From the NCBI GenBank assembly GCA_963795385.1, contig CAWCHK010000002.1, positions 62,001 to 126,000 of the forward strand: DNA of 64,000 nt, written 5' to 3'. Source of the stretch: CAVURS01 sp963795385 (GTDB lineage: Bacteria > Actinomycetota > Actinomycetes > Actinomycetales > CAVURS01). This document shows, in pieces, positions 33,066 to 42,144 of the stretch. Positions within the stretch are counted from its first letter, which is position 1, and each line of letters begins with the position of its first letter. A program made the translations under genes and the position numbers. The notes under the pieces were generated by a model that saw only the letters and a list, made by a program, of their open reading frames with translations, was not told where the DNA came from and did not search any database.

Positions 33066-34607
33066 ATGATCGAAGAGGCGGGAGACGAGTCGGCGACGCG
33101 GTCCGGCCTGCCGTTCGACCCGGCGACCCTGGTCGACCTGGCCGTCGCTGCCGAGCGCGCGATCAGCCTGGCGGCCGCGGTCCAGGCCGAGGCGATCGCC
33201 CAGCTCTACGCGGCCTTCTCCGCCCAGCAAGCCGAGATGTTCGCTCAGGACTGCGCCGACGACCCGCCCGCAGCGACGCCGCGCGAAGCCGCCGGCCGGG
33301 CCCGCCTCGCCCGAGCGGCGGCTGCCGAGGGGCAGCGCCGGGCCGAGCGGGCCACGACCGCGTCGCTCTCCCTCGCGCTCGGTATCTCGATCCGGGCGGC
33401 CGACGGCCTGCTCGCCTTCGCCGTCGGACTGGCCGACCAGCCGGTGCTCGCCCGAGCCCTTGCGGACGGCCGGATCGACCGGATTCAGGCCCGGACCGTC
33501 CATGACCACGCGCTGAGCCTCCCCGAGCCCGCGCGGTCCCGGCTGGTCGCGGCCTTCGTGACCGACCCCGGGCCGGACCCCGACGACGCCGACCCGGACC
33601 AGGTGGCCGAGGCCAAGGCGCGGCGACGGGTGCTGGCCCGGCCGCTGCGCGACGGGCACCGGCCGGTGTGGGTCCTGCCGCCGCACAAGCTGCGCCCGAT
33701 GCTGCGGGAGGCGATCGCCGTCCTCGCGCCCGAGGCAGTGCCCGACGAGGCCAGGGCCCGGACGAGGGGCCGGCACGTCGAGTACTACATCTCGACACCC
33801 GACCGTCCCGGCGCCATGGTCCTGCACGGACCCGACGAGTCCCTGTCCGCCGCCTTCGACGCCCTGGACTCCACTGCCCGCGCAGCCCGCAAGGCCGGCG
33901 CCCCAGAGACCCTGGACCAGCTGCGCTTCGACCTGGCGGTCGGCGCGCTGACCGACGGGCTGTTCGGCCTGACCGTCACCCAGGCACCGGCTCCTGCTGC
34001 GGCACCGCCCCATGCACCGCCCCATGCACCGCCCCATGCGCCGCCCCGTCCCCGGCGGCTCCCACGGCCGCCCCGCGCCATCCTCGTCAACGTCGTCGTC
34101 TCCGCCGCCACCCTGCTCGACCTGGACCAGGCCCCGGCCACGCTGCGGACGCCGTCCGGCAACGTGCCCATCCCGGCCGTCCTGGCCCGCGAGCTGGCCC
34201 ACCGCGACAACGCGACCTGGCAGCGGATCCTGTGCGACCCGGCCACCGGCACCGCGATCGACGTATCGCCCCGCTACGCCCCGCCGGCCCGGCTGGCCGA
34301 CTTCGTCCGGATCCGCGACGGCAACACGTCCCGGCACCCCACGAGCGGCGCCCGCACCCTGGAGCTGGACCACATCACCCCGTACGACCACGACCATCCC
34401 GACCGTGGCGGGCAGACCGAGGGCGCCAACCTCGGCTCCGCCGGCAAGCGCGAGCACCAGGACAAGACCGACGACCTGATCTCGGTCAGCGGCGACGCCA
34501 ATGGCGTTCTGACTTACCGCGACAAGACTGGCCACACCTACGAGTCGCAGCCGCATCGGTACTTCGACCCCGACCCACCGGTGCGCTGGGGCGACCCGCC
34601 GTTCTGA
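33066..34607 (+). CDS. DUF222 / HNH endonuclease domain protein
   Basis: A 513-residue protein of the multi-copy actinobacterial DUF222-HNH family. The N-terminal DUF222 part spans about 20-340 (AAERAISLAAAVQAEAIAQL, RIDRIQARTVHDHALSL). The C-terminal HNH core is RTLELDHITPYDHDHP, then GGQTEGANLGSAGKREHQDK, with the His, Asn and His expected. Some members sit in mobile or repeated loci; activity is unproven. A run of three perfect 12-bp repeats (GCACCGCCCCAT, 34002-34037) encodes PPHAPPHAPPHA between the domains. The upstream base composition is locally AT-rich, which may hint at acquired DNA. Confidence 0.85.
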   Translation: MIEEAGDESATRSGLPFDPATLVDLAVAAERAISLAAAVQAEAIAQLYAAFSAQQAEMFAQDCADDPPAATPREAAGRARLARAAAAEGQRRAERATTASLSLALGISIRAADGLLAFAVGLADQPVLARALADGRIDRIQARTVHDHALSLPEPARSRLVAAFVTDPGPDPDDADPDQVAEAKARRRVLARPLRDGHRPVWVLPPHKLRPMLREAIAVLAPEAVPDEARARTRGRHVEYYISTPDRPGAMVLHGPDESLSAAFDALDSTARAARKAGAPETLDQLRFDLAVGALTDGLFGLTVTQAPAPAAAPPHAPPHAPPHAPPRPRRLPRPPRAILVNVVVSAATLLDLDQAPATLRTPSGNVPIPAVLARELAHRDNATWQRILCDPATGTAIDVSPRYAPPARLADFVRIRDGNTSRHPTSGARTLELDHITPYDHDHPDRGGQTEGANLGSAGKREHQDKTDDLISVSGDANGVLTYRDKTGHTYESQPHRYFDPDPPVRWGDPPF

Positions 34608-34621
34608 GGCTGCGGCGGGAG

Positions 34622-35320
34622 TCAGCTGCCGAGCAGGCTCACCCCGCGCGAGATGACGAGCACCGACGTGATCAGGGCCGCCGTGGCCTGCAGGCCCATC
34701 AGGATCTTGGTCCGCGGCCGCAACGGCATGGTGTCGGTGGGGCTGAAGGCCGACGAGTTGGTGAGCGAGACGTAGACGTAGTCGACCAGCGTCGGGACCC
34801 AGTCCGAGGTGCGGCTGGAGTCGCGGGAGACCTCGACGACAGTGTCGTGGTTCTCGTCGTGGGAGAAGCGGAAGTCGGCCGACTCGAGCAGCTCGCGCTT
34901 GACGGTGGTGCGCGCCACCGGCCCGCCGCGGTCCAGCTCCCAGAAGATCAGCCCGAAGACGAGCACGTTGGTGCCCCAGACCTGCAGGGCCGCCAGCAGC
35001 AGGCCGCTCCCCTTGGGGGTGTCGGGGCTGCCGAGCTTCTGCAGGAGCAGGACGAGGGCCACCATGTTGGTGATCGCGATGACCAGCGTCAGGGCGATGC
35101 TGATGCCGCGCGACCAGGCCGTCTGGCGGTCCATCCTCCGGGGGTTCAACGCGACCAGCGGGATGAAGAGCAGGACCTCCAGGGCCGGGATGAGCAGCCG
35201 CGGACCGACCAGGAGCCCCTGCGGGAGCAGGGCGTAGAGCGCGATCGCCGCCAGGGTCACGACCACCGCGGGCAGCCGTGCCTCACCGCGGCGTTGTCGC
35301 CGGCGCTCCTGGGTGACCAT
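34622..35320 (-). CDS. Membrane protein with channel-like C-terminal region
   Basis: A 232-residue polytopic protein with about five to six membrane segments. The segment DWVPTLVDYVYVSLTNSSAFSPTDTMPL, read in two parts (DWVPTLVDYVYVSLTNS, SAFSPTDTMPL), precedes a final helix. It resembles DUF1345-like and ion-channel-like membrane proteins. Function unknown. Start ATG 35320. It is divergent from the aldose epimerase gene. Confidence 0.75.
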   Translation of the reverse strand: MVTQERRRQRRGEARLPAVVVTLAAIALYALLPQGLLVGPRLLIPALEVLLFIPLVALNPRRMDRQTAWSRGISIALTLVIAITNMVALVLLLQKLGSPDTPKGSGLLLAALQVWGTNVLVFGLIFWELDRGGPVARTTVKRELLESADFRFSHDENHDTVVEVSRDSSRTSDWVPTLVDYVYVSLTNSSAFSPTDTMPLRPRTKILMGLQATAALITSVLVISRGVSLLGS

Positions 35321-35383
35321 GGCGCCACGCTCTCACCGACCGGGGCCGTCGGCCCGCTGAGGCCGCCGCTACGCTCACGTGTC

Positions 35384-36304
35384 GTGAGCGACGCCCTCCC
35401 GCCGTCCGGTCGGCAGTTCGAGGTCAGGTACGGCGACCAGCTCGCCGTCGTGACCGAGGTGGGGGCCACGATCCGGCACTACAGCGTCGGCGGCCGGGCC
35501 GTGCTCGACGGTTTCGAGGTCGACGAGGTCTGCGGCGCCGGCCGCGGCCAGCACCTCCTCCCCTGGCCCAACCGGATCCGGGACGGTCGCTACCGCCACG
35601 GCGACAAGACCCTGCAGCTGGCCCTGACCGAACCCGCGAACCGCAACGCGATCCACGGCCTCGCGCGCTGGGCCAGCTGGCAGCCCGAGACGGTCGAGGC
35701 CGGTCGGGTCCGGCTGGGCCTGGAGATCCATCCGCAGCCGGGCTGGCCCACGACCCTCATCGTCAGCGCGCTCGTGGAGCTGGGCGACGACGGGCTCACC
35801 GTGACCACCGAGACCCGCAACGCCGGTGGGGTGAGCGCGCCCTTCGGGTCGGGGGCGCACCCCTATCTCACGATGGGTGCGCCGACCGTCGACGGCGCGA
35901 CGATCCAGGTCCCCGCGGCGACGTACCTGCTGCCGGACGAGCGGGGCATCCCGGTCGACCCCCGACCGGTGGACGGCACGGCCTACGACTTCCGCCAGCC
36001 GCGTCCGGTCGGGGAGCTCGTCCTGGACACGGCCTACACCGACCTCACCCGGGACGGTGACGGGCGCTGGCGGGTGCACGTGAGCGATGCCGAGACCGGC
36101 GCCGCCGCAACGCTCTGGGGCGACGCGTCGTACCCGTGGCTGCAGCTCTTCACCGGCGACACCCTCCCGCCCGGCAAGGCCCGAGCCGGGCTCGCGGTCG
36201 AGCCGATGACCTGCGGCCCGGACGCCTTCAACACCGGCTACGGGGTGCTCGTCCTGGCGCCGGGGGACACCCACCGCTCGCAGTGGGGCATCACCCCGAG
36301 CTGA
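35384..36304 (+). CDS. Aldose 1-epimerase family protein
   Basis: A 306-residue galactose mutarotase-like protein. Seen are HLLPWPNRIRDGRY, IHGLARWASWQ (first catalytic His), GSGAHPYLTMG (second His) and LAVEPMTCGPDAFN (catalytic Glu). It would interconvert alpha and beta sugar anomers; close relatives may act on other hexose derivatives. GTG start at 35384 follows TACGCT (35370-35375) by eight bases. It stands alone, not beside sugar catabolic genes, and is convergent with the DUF2071 gene four bases away. Confidence 0.88.
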   Translation: MSDALPPSGRQFEVRYGDQLAVVTEVGATIRHYSVGGRAVLDGFEVDEVCGAGRGQHLLPWPNRIRDGRYRHGDKTLQLALTEPANRNAIHGLARWASWQPETVEAGRVRLGLEIHPQPGWPTTLIVSALVELGDDGLTVTTETRNAGGVSAPFGSGAHPYLTMGAPTVDGATIQVPAATYLLPDERGIPVDPRPVDGTAYDFRQPRPVGELVLDTAYTDLTRDGDGRWRVHVSDAETGAAATLWGDASYPWLQLFTGDTLPPGKARAGLAVEPMTCGPDAFNTGYGVLVLAPGDTHRSQWGITPS

Positions 36305-36307
36305 TCC

Positions 36308-37045
36308 TCAGCGCACCAGCGTCGGTGTCCCGAACCGGACGGCCACGCCCGGTGAGTAGAGGACGCTGACCGGCTCGCCCTCCGCGGACAACCCGGCCCG
36401 CGCGACCAGTCCGGTCCGCGAGTCCTCAGCCAGGTCAACGAGATCGGCCCTCCTGAGCGGCCACGGCTCGTGAACGTTCGGCAGGTAGATCGTGCGTCCG
36501 TACCAGCTCGTGTGCAGCCCCCACCGGGCCGTGAGGAAGTGATCCAGCTCGGACGGCGCCGCAACCACCGCGCCCACCCGCAGCCGCATCGCGCTCGCAG
36601 CGGGCGGGCCCGGCCACCGCCGCCGGCAGCGATAGCCGACCAGGTCACCGACCTGCTCGAACCGCATCCGCGACCACACGTAGGGCACTCGGGCGGCGTA
36701 CCGCCCGCCCAGCACCGCCAACAGCCGGCTCGCGTCCAGGGTGCAGAAGAAGACGCCCCGCCGGCCCTCGCCGTCCACGGTGTAGAGCCGGACGTTCGTC
36801 TCGAGGAAGTCGCCGACATACGGCAGCGCCGGCCGCGGCCCCAGCCCGAGCCGGCGCATCCGGAAGCCGATCAGCCCCACGTACGTCGTGCCGTCCAGCC
36901 GGTCCGGCCGGGTCCCGCGGGGGATCAGCCGCTGCACGACGTCGGGGTCGGCGGCCCAGTGCACCATCGACACGTCCAGCCAGGACTGGGCGAGCAGGGT
37001 GTGGCGCAGCGCCCGCGGAGCCGTCGGCGTGACGGGCTCGCTCAT
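36308..37045 (-). CDS. DUF2071 (YqjF-like) protein
   Basis: A 245-residue protein of the DUF2071 family. Features are the opening LAQSWLDVSMVHWAADPDVV, RLIPRGTRPDRLDG, YVGLIGFRMRRLG, then VGDFLETNVRLYTVDGEGRRGVFF (in part) and DHFLTARWGLH near the end. The fold is an acetoacetate-decarboxylase-like beta barrel; function unknown. The start ATG 37045 overlaps the stop of the upstream MFS gene by four bases, so both are translated together. Confidence 0.87.
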   Translation of the reverse strand: MSEPVTPTAPRALRHTLLAQSWLDVSMVHWAADPDVVQRLIPRGTRPDRLDGTTYVGLIGFRMRRLGLGPRPALPYVGDFLETNVRLYTVDGEGRRGVFFCTLDASRLLAVLGGRYAARVPYVWSRMRFEQVGDLVGYRCRRRWPGPPAASAMRLRVGAVVAAPSELDHFLTARWGLHTSWYGRTIYLPNVHEPWPLRRADLVDLAEDSRTGLVARAGLSAEGEPVSVLYSPGVAVRFGTPTLVR

Positions 37046-38352
37046 GTCGCGCCGACCGCGACACCGTTGGTGGCCGGGGAGATCCGCCGCTCCAGCATCA
37101 CCAGCAGGAGGAGCATGACCGCGCAGCTCGACAACATCAGGGCGATGTACACCGCTGCCCAGCCGTGGCCGATCAGCAGGCCCGAGATCCCCGGGCCCAG
37201 GACGGCCGCGACCTGGAACGCCACCGAGTTCGCCGCGTTGTAGCGCCCCCGCAGATGGTCGCTCGCCAGGTCGTTGACGAGCGCCGGCACGATCGGCGAC
37301 TGCAGGGTCTCGCCGACACCGAACACCCCTCCGCTCGTCACCAGCAGGACCACGGCGACGACCCCACCGAACAGCCCGGCCACGCCGACCATCGCCCAGG
37401 TGACGGCCCAGATCAGGCACATGAGCATCAGCAGTCGGGTCCGGCGCCGCCCCTCGATCCGCTGCACGACGGGCAGCTGCAGCGCGACGATGACTGCGGT
37501 GTTGGCGGCGAAGGCGATGCCGATGTCCCGCGTCGAGATGTCGCCGACGAACCGCGCGAAGGCCGTCCAGCCCGCTTCGATCTGGGCGTAGCCCACGAAC
37601 GCCGAGACGAACGTCACCGCCAGCAGCCGCCGGAACACCCTGTCCCGCAACACGACCGCGTACGTCGGTGGGGTCACGATCGAACCCGGCCCGGTCGCTC
37701 CCGCCGGCTGCTCCCGGTCGGTCAAGACGGCGACCGGCCCGCCGATGCCGCGCAGGAAGACCAGGAGCAGCAGCAGCGGGACGAGGTAGCTCGCCGCGTC
37801 CACCAGGTAGATCGCCTCGAACGTCCCCGCACGGTGCACGTCGACGTAGAGGCCCGAGACCACCCCGCCCACCCCGATGCCCGCGTTGAGGACGGTGAAC
37901 GAGAGGCCGTAGTACCGCTGCCGGAGCCGGCTGTCGATCGCCGACGCCACCAGGGCCTGGTTGGCGGGGAAGAACGCCGCCTGGCCGATGCCGCTCAGCC
38001 CCAACGCCAGGGCAGCCGTGCCGGGTCCGCGCACCGCGGCCAGGCCGAGCTGCCCCGCCAGCGAGAACGCGAGGGCCGCGATCTGCACGCGCCGGGCCCC
38101 GAACCGGTCGATGGCCAGGCCGATCGGCCCGAGCAGCACCAGCGCGACCACCGGGGGCAGCGACAGCAGGAGGCCGACGGTGGGGAGCGGGATGTGCCGG
38201 ACCTCGCGCAGGTAGACGACCGCGAAGGGGAGGGTCAGGCCGATGCCGAGGGAGTCGACCGCGACCGCGATCAGCAGCAGCTTGCCCGACCGGGGGACGT
38301 CGGTCCAGAAGTCTCGCAAGCCTGCCGGGCGCTGCTGCGTGGCATGACTCAT
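37042..38352 (-). CDS. MFS transporter, drug-efflux type
   Basis: A 436-residue major facilitator protein with 12 predicted membrane segments. The loop after helix 2 has GPIGLAIDRFGARRV, the usual MFS motif A (G-x-x-x-D-R-x-G-x-R). The central loop is short (about residues 190-225). Substrate unknown; the length and single-component form resemble multidrug exporters. ATG 38352 is chosen; ATG 38361 would add three residues. It is upstream of and coupled to the DUF2071 gene, and divergent from the LarE fusion gene. Confidence 0.87.
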   Translation of the reverse strand: MSHATQQRPAGLRDFWTDVPRSGKLLLIAVAVDSLGIGLTLPFAVVYLREVRHIPLPTVGLLLSLPPVVALVLLGPIGLAIDRFGARRVQIAALAFSLAGQLGLAAVRGPGTAALALGLSGIGQAAFFPANQALVASAIDSRLRQRYYGLSFTVLNAGIGVGGVVSGLYVDVHRAGTFEAIYLVDAASYLVPLLLLLVFLRGIGGPVAVLTDREQPAGATGPGSIVTPPTYAVVLRDRVFRRLLAVTFVSAFVGYAQIEAGWTAFARFVGDISTRDIGIAFAANTAVIVALQLPVVQRIEGRRRTRLLMLMCLIWAVTWAMVGVAGLFGGVVAVVLLVTSGGVFGVGETLQSPIVPALVNDLASDHLRGRYNAANSVAFQVAAVLGPGISGLLIGHGWAAVYIALMLSSCAVMLLLLVMLERRISPATNGVAVGAT

Positions 38353-38423
38353 CGACCCCATCCTGGCGCGGCCCGGGCCGCCGGTCGACCGCGGGGTGGC
38401 GCAACCACCCGTACCCTGGAGGC

Positions 38424-39890
38424 GTGGATCTGGTTGTCGGCTTCGACCTCGACATGACGTTGGTGGACTCCCGGGCCGGCATCGCCGAGACGTTGCGCGT
38501 CGTCGCGGCCGGCCTCGGCGTGCAGCTCACCGACGCCGATATCTGGCCCACCATCGGGATCCCCCTGGAGGACGCCCTGCGCCAGTGGCTGCCCGAGGAG
38601 CAGGTGGCCGCAGCCGTCGCCGGCTACCGCGAGCTCTACCCGACGTTGGGTGTGCCGATCACGACGTTGCTCCCCGGGGCCGTCGAGGCCCTGGCCGCGG
38701 TCCGGGCCCTCGGCGGGCGCACGGCCATCGTCAGTGCCAAGTCCCCGTCCGGCGTAGCCGCGGTGCTGGCCCACGTGGGCCTGGAGGCGGACGTCGTGGC
38801 CGGAGGCCGCTACGCCCACGGGAAGGCCGAGATCCTGCGCGAGATCGGCGCCGGGGTGTACGTCGGGGACCATCCCGGTGACGTCGTAGCGGCCATCGGG
38901 GCGGGCGCGGTCTCGGTCGCGGTGGCCACCGGCCCGACGAGCGCCGCTGACCTCTCCGCCGCCGGTGCCGACGTCGTGCTCGGGTCGCTCGGCGGCCTCC
39001 CCGAGTGGCTGGCCGAGCACCTTCTGGGCCAGCGGCTCGCGGCGCTGGACGCCGACCTGCGCGAGCTCGGCCGCGAGGCCCCGCTGGTGGTCGCGTTCTC
39101 CGGCGGCGCCGACTCCGCGTTCGTCCTGGCCGCCGCTGTCCGCGCCCTCGGCGCGGACCGGGTGATCGCCGCGACGGCCGTGTCGCCCTCGCTCGCGACC
39201 GGCGAGCTGCAGGGTGCCGTGAGCTTCGCGACCGGCCTCGGCGTCCGCCACGTCACCCCGGCGACCCACGAGCTGGACCGCGACGGGTACGTCGCCAACG
39301 CCGGGGACCGTTGCTACTACTGCAAGTCCGAGCTCGTCGATGTCCTCACCGCACTGGATGACGTGAGCCGAGGCGCGGCCGTCGTGACGGGCACCAACGC
39401 CGATGACGCCCGGGCCGGCTTCCGCCCCGGCATCAAGGCCGCCGACGAGCGGGGTGCCCACGCGCCGCTGCGCGACGCCGGCCTGACCAAGGCCCAGGTC
39501 CGCGAGGCCTCGCGCCGCTGGGGGCTGGTCACCTGGGACAAGCCGGCCGCGGCCTGCCTGTCCAGCCGGGTCGCGTTCGGCGTGCCCGTCACCCGCGAGG
39601 CGCTGGACCGGGTCGACCGGGCCGAGCTGGCCGTGCGGGCTGAGCTGGCCGGTGCCGGCCTGACCGCCAACGACGTGCGCGTCCGCGACCTGGGCGCCTC
39701 GACGGCGCGCCTGGAGATCGACCCCGACCTGCTGCCCGCGCTGCTCGTCGACGGCGTCCCGACCGAGGCCGGGGAGCGGGTGCTGGGGGGCGTCCGGGCG
39801 ACCGGGTTCGATACCGCGCAGATCGACCCCCGGGGCTTCCGCTCGGGGTCGATGAACGAGCTCCTGCCGCAGCCCGAGCTCTTCCGCTGA
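38424..39890 (+). CDS. HAD phosphatase fused to LarE-type sacrificial sulfur transferase
   Basis: A 488-residue fusion. Residues 1-200 are a HAD hydrolase: nucleophile motif FDLDMTLVDS (Asp7-x-Asp9), then AIVSAKSP and the metal motif GVYVGDHPGDV. Residues about 205-488 are LarE: PP-loop VVAFSGGADSAFVLAAA, GDRCYYCKSEL, GTNADDARAGFRPG and WDKPAAACLSSR, which carries the Cys that in Lactobacillus LarE gives up its sulfur. LarE builds the nickel-pincer cofactor of lactate racemase and related enzymes with LarB and LarC, neither of which is here. GTG 38424 follows TACCCT by six bases and TGGAGG. How the HAD part fits is unknown. Confidence 0.9.
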   Translation: MDLVVGFDLDMTLVDSRAGIAETLRVVAAGLGVQLTDADIWPTIGIPLEDALRQWLPEEQVAAAVAGYRELYPTLGVPITTLLPGAVEALAAVRALGGRTAIVSAKSPSGVAAVLAHVGLEADVVAGGRYAHGKAEILREIGAGVYVGDHPGDVVAAIGAGAVSVAVATGPTSAADLSAAGADVVLGSLGGLPEWLAEHLLGQRLAALDADLRELGREAPLVVAFSGGADSAFVLAAAVRALGADRVIAATAVSPSLATGELQGAVSFATGLGVRHVTPATHELDRDGYVANAGDRCYYCKSELVDVLTALDDVSRGAAVVTGTNADDARAGFRPGIKAADERGAHAPLRDAGLTKAQVREASRRWGLVTWDKPAAACLSSRVAFGVPVTREALDRVDRAELAVRAELAGAGLTANDVRVRDLGASTARLEIDPDLLPALLVDGVPTEAGERVLGGVRATGFDTAQIDPRGFRSGSMNELLPQPELFR

Positions 39891-39978
39891 GGCCGCCCGC
39901 CCGGCCTCGGCGGCGAATCGCACTTGCCAGGGCCGATAGCCTGAGGGTGTTCCGCCACGACGAACCGCGAGGTCAACG

Positions 39979-40362
39979 GTGCCCACAGGCAAGGTGAAGT
40001 TCTACGACTCCGAGAAGGGGTTCGGCTTCCTCAGCAGCGACGAGGGAGCCGACGTCTTCCTGCACGCTTCAGCGCTGCCGGAGGGTGTCACCGCGCTCAA
40101 GGGCGGGACGCGCGTCGAGTACGGCATCGTCGAGGGCAAGCGCGGCACGCAGGCGCTCTCGGTGAAGGTCCTCGACCCGCTGCCGTCGGTCGCGGCCCGG
40201 GCCCGCAAGCCGCCGGAGGACCTCACGGTCATCCTCGAGGACACCATCAAGCTCCTCGACGGCGTCTCGAACCAGCTCCGCCGCGGGCGCCACCCGGACA
40301 AGGCCTCGGCCGGCAAGGTCGCCAGCCTCCTGCGCGCCGTCGCCGACGACATCGAGGCCTGA
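39979..40362 (+). CDS. Cold-shock-domain protein with C-terminal extension
   Basis: A 127-residue protein. Residues 1-66 are a cold-shock domain with RNP1-like KGFGFLSSD and RNP2-like DVFLHASAL, which bind single-stranded nucleic acid. The rest is a helical tail (LTVILEDTIKLLDGVSNQLRR) not found in short Csp proteins. It matches the longer actinobacterial CspB-like group. GTG start at 39979. It is convergent with the following MFS gene. Confidence 0.92.
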   Translation: MPTGKVKFYDSEKGFGFLSSDEGADVFLHASALPEGVTALKGGTRVEYGIVEGKRGTQALSVKVLDPLPSVAARARKPPEDLTVILEDTIKLLDGVSNQLRRGRHPDKASAGKVASLLRAVADDIEA

Positions 40363-40391
40363 GCGGCGCGCTCCCGCCCGTTCGGCCCGGC

Positions 40392-42014
40392 TCAGTCCGG
40401 GTGCGACCGAGCCGGGGTACGCCGCGCGGCGACCCGCGAGCGCAGGGTGACCAGCAACATCACGGTCAGCCCGACGGCCGCGATGCCCAGGCCGTACGAC
40501 CCGGGGATCGGGAGGCTGATGCCGAGCGCACCGCCGACCACCCAGGCCAGCTGCAGCACCGTCTCGGAGCGCGCGAAGGCCGAGCTGCGGACGTCGTCCG
40601 GCACCTCCCGCTGCACCAGGGCGTCCAGCGCGAGCTTGCCGAGGGCGGACGAGAATCCCGCGCCGACACCCACCGCGATCACCGGCACCAGGCCGTACCA
40701 GAGCGTGCCGCAGGTCGCCGCGACGGCCGCCACCGCGAGCATCGCGGTGAGCACCGTCTCGGGCGTGATCCGGCGCAGCAGGGCACCCATCGCGGTACCG
40801 ATCGTGTTGCCGACCCCGGCGCCGCCCGCGACCAGGCCGATCACGCCGATCGTCGGGATCGAGGTCGAGATCGGGTGGGTCCGCAGTGCGAAGGCCAGGA
40901 ACAGCGTGAGGAAGCCGGTGAAGGCCCGCAGCGCCGACGTCGCGCGCAGGCCCAGCACGACGCGCGGTCCGATCCCCCAGGACGACACGTCGATCCGCCG
41001 CCCCCGCCTGCCCTGCCGGCCCGTGGCCGAACCGCCGTCGCGGGCGCTGGGGATCGCCGCGGTCTCGTCGGTGGCCGACGTCGTCCGGACCGGTGGTCCC
41101 AGGCGGGGTGCCGGGCCGGTGTCCGAGGAGAGCCGGGCGCCCACCTCGCCGGCGGCCGAGTCGACCTTGGACGGCAGCCGCAGGGCCAGGACCACGCCTG
41201 CGGCGAAGACCACGAAGGCGAAGCGCAGCGACCACTCCGGCCCGGCGAGCTTCAGCAGCAGGGCGCCGATCGGCGTACCGATGGTGACGGCGACGACGCC
41301 GCCGAGCATGACCCGGGAGTTCGCGGTCACCAGGGAGAGCTCCTTGGGGAGCACGCGCGGCGTGGCTGCGGCCCGGGTGACCTGGTAGGCCTTGCTGAGC
41401 ACGAGATGCCCGAACGCGGCCGGGTAGAGCGCGAAGCCCTCCTTGCCCCCGGCCACCGCCCCCGCCATCACCCAGGCCAGGAAGGCGCGGCCCACCAGCG
41501 TGCCGGCGAGCGCGTACCGGCGGCCGCTCCGGAACCGGTCGAGCAGCGGCCCGATGACCGGGGCCATCAGCGAGAACGGCGCCATCGTGACCAGCAGGTA
41601 GAGCGCGACCCGGCCCCGGGCCTGGCCGACCGGCACCGAGAAGAACACCGTGTTGGCCAGCGAGAGCAGCACGAGGGCGTCTCCCGCAGCGGAGACGCCG
41701 TGCATCTGGATGACCTTGCCCAGACCGGACTCGCCCGCTCCGTGCGCCTGGCTGGCCCGGATCAACCGCCGGTACGACGCCCGCGAGGCCCGTGCCGACA
41801 GGCCCGCGACCTTCGCCGTCCCGCGGCCGAAGGCCCGGGCCCCCCTGACCGCGCGCTCGCCTGTGGTGGGTGCGCCCAGCGGCCCGGTCCCACGCTCCGG
41901 GCCGGCCTCCCTCCCCCGGGCTCGTTCCCGGGCGCGGACGCCGCGTGCGGCCGCGTCTCGAAGGGCTCCCGTTCCACCCGCCCATCCTGCCTGCAGCAAG
42001 GACCGGCGACGCAC
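40392..42014 (-). CDS. MFS-type membrane transporter
   Basis: A 540-residue membrane protein. About 95 basic, Arg-rich residues precede the first helix. Then come about 12 membrane segments with GPLLDRFRSGRRYALAG (MFS motif A-like) and a long Ser/Arg-rich loop between the two halves (about residues 290-345). In mycobacteria I recall an MFS gene in a comparable place, between a cold-shock gene and a DUF3027 gene. Substrate unknown. GTG 42014 is the first start in frame; the true start may lie further in, since the N-terminal stretch looks disordered. Confidence 0.8.
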   Translation of the reverse strand: MRRRSLLQAGWAGGTGALRDAAARGVRARERARGREAGPERGTGPLGAPTTGERAVRGARAFGRGTAKVAGLSARASRASYRRLIRASQAHGAGESGLGKVIQMHGVSAAGDALVLLSLANTVFFSVPVGQARGRVALYLLVTMAPFSLMAPVIGPLLDRFRSGRRYALAGTLVGRAFLAWVMAGAVAGGKEGFALYPAAFGHLVLSKAYQVTRAAATPRVLPKELSLVTANSRVMLGGVVAVTIGTPIGALLLKLAGPEWSLRFAFVVFAAGVVLALRLPSKVDSAAGEVGARLSSDTGPAPRLGPPVRTTSATDETAAIPSARDGGSATGRQGRRGRRIDVSSWGIGPRVVLGLRATSALRAFTGFLTLFLAFALRTHPISTSIPTIGVIGLVAGGAGVGNTIGTAMGALLRRITPETVLTAMLAVAAVAATCGTLWYGLVPVIAVGVGAGFSSALGKLALDALVQREVPDDVRSSAFARSETVLQLAWVVGGALGISLPIPGSYGLGIAAVGLTVMLLVTLRSRVAARRTPARSHPD

Positions 42015-42144
42015 GAGCGGGGCGCCGAACCCGGACGATCACCGGGCGCAATGCTCACGAGAGGCCCGCTCGATGTCCCACCCCAGGCCGGCTCGACCGG
42101 TGTGATGGTCGCGGGAGGCACCCGACGTGGGGGACAATCGCGGG

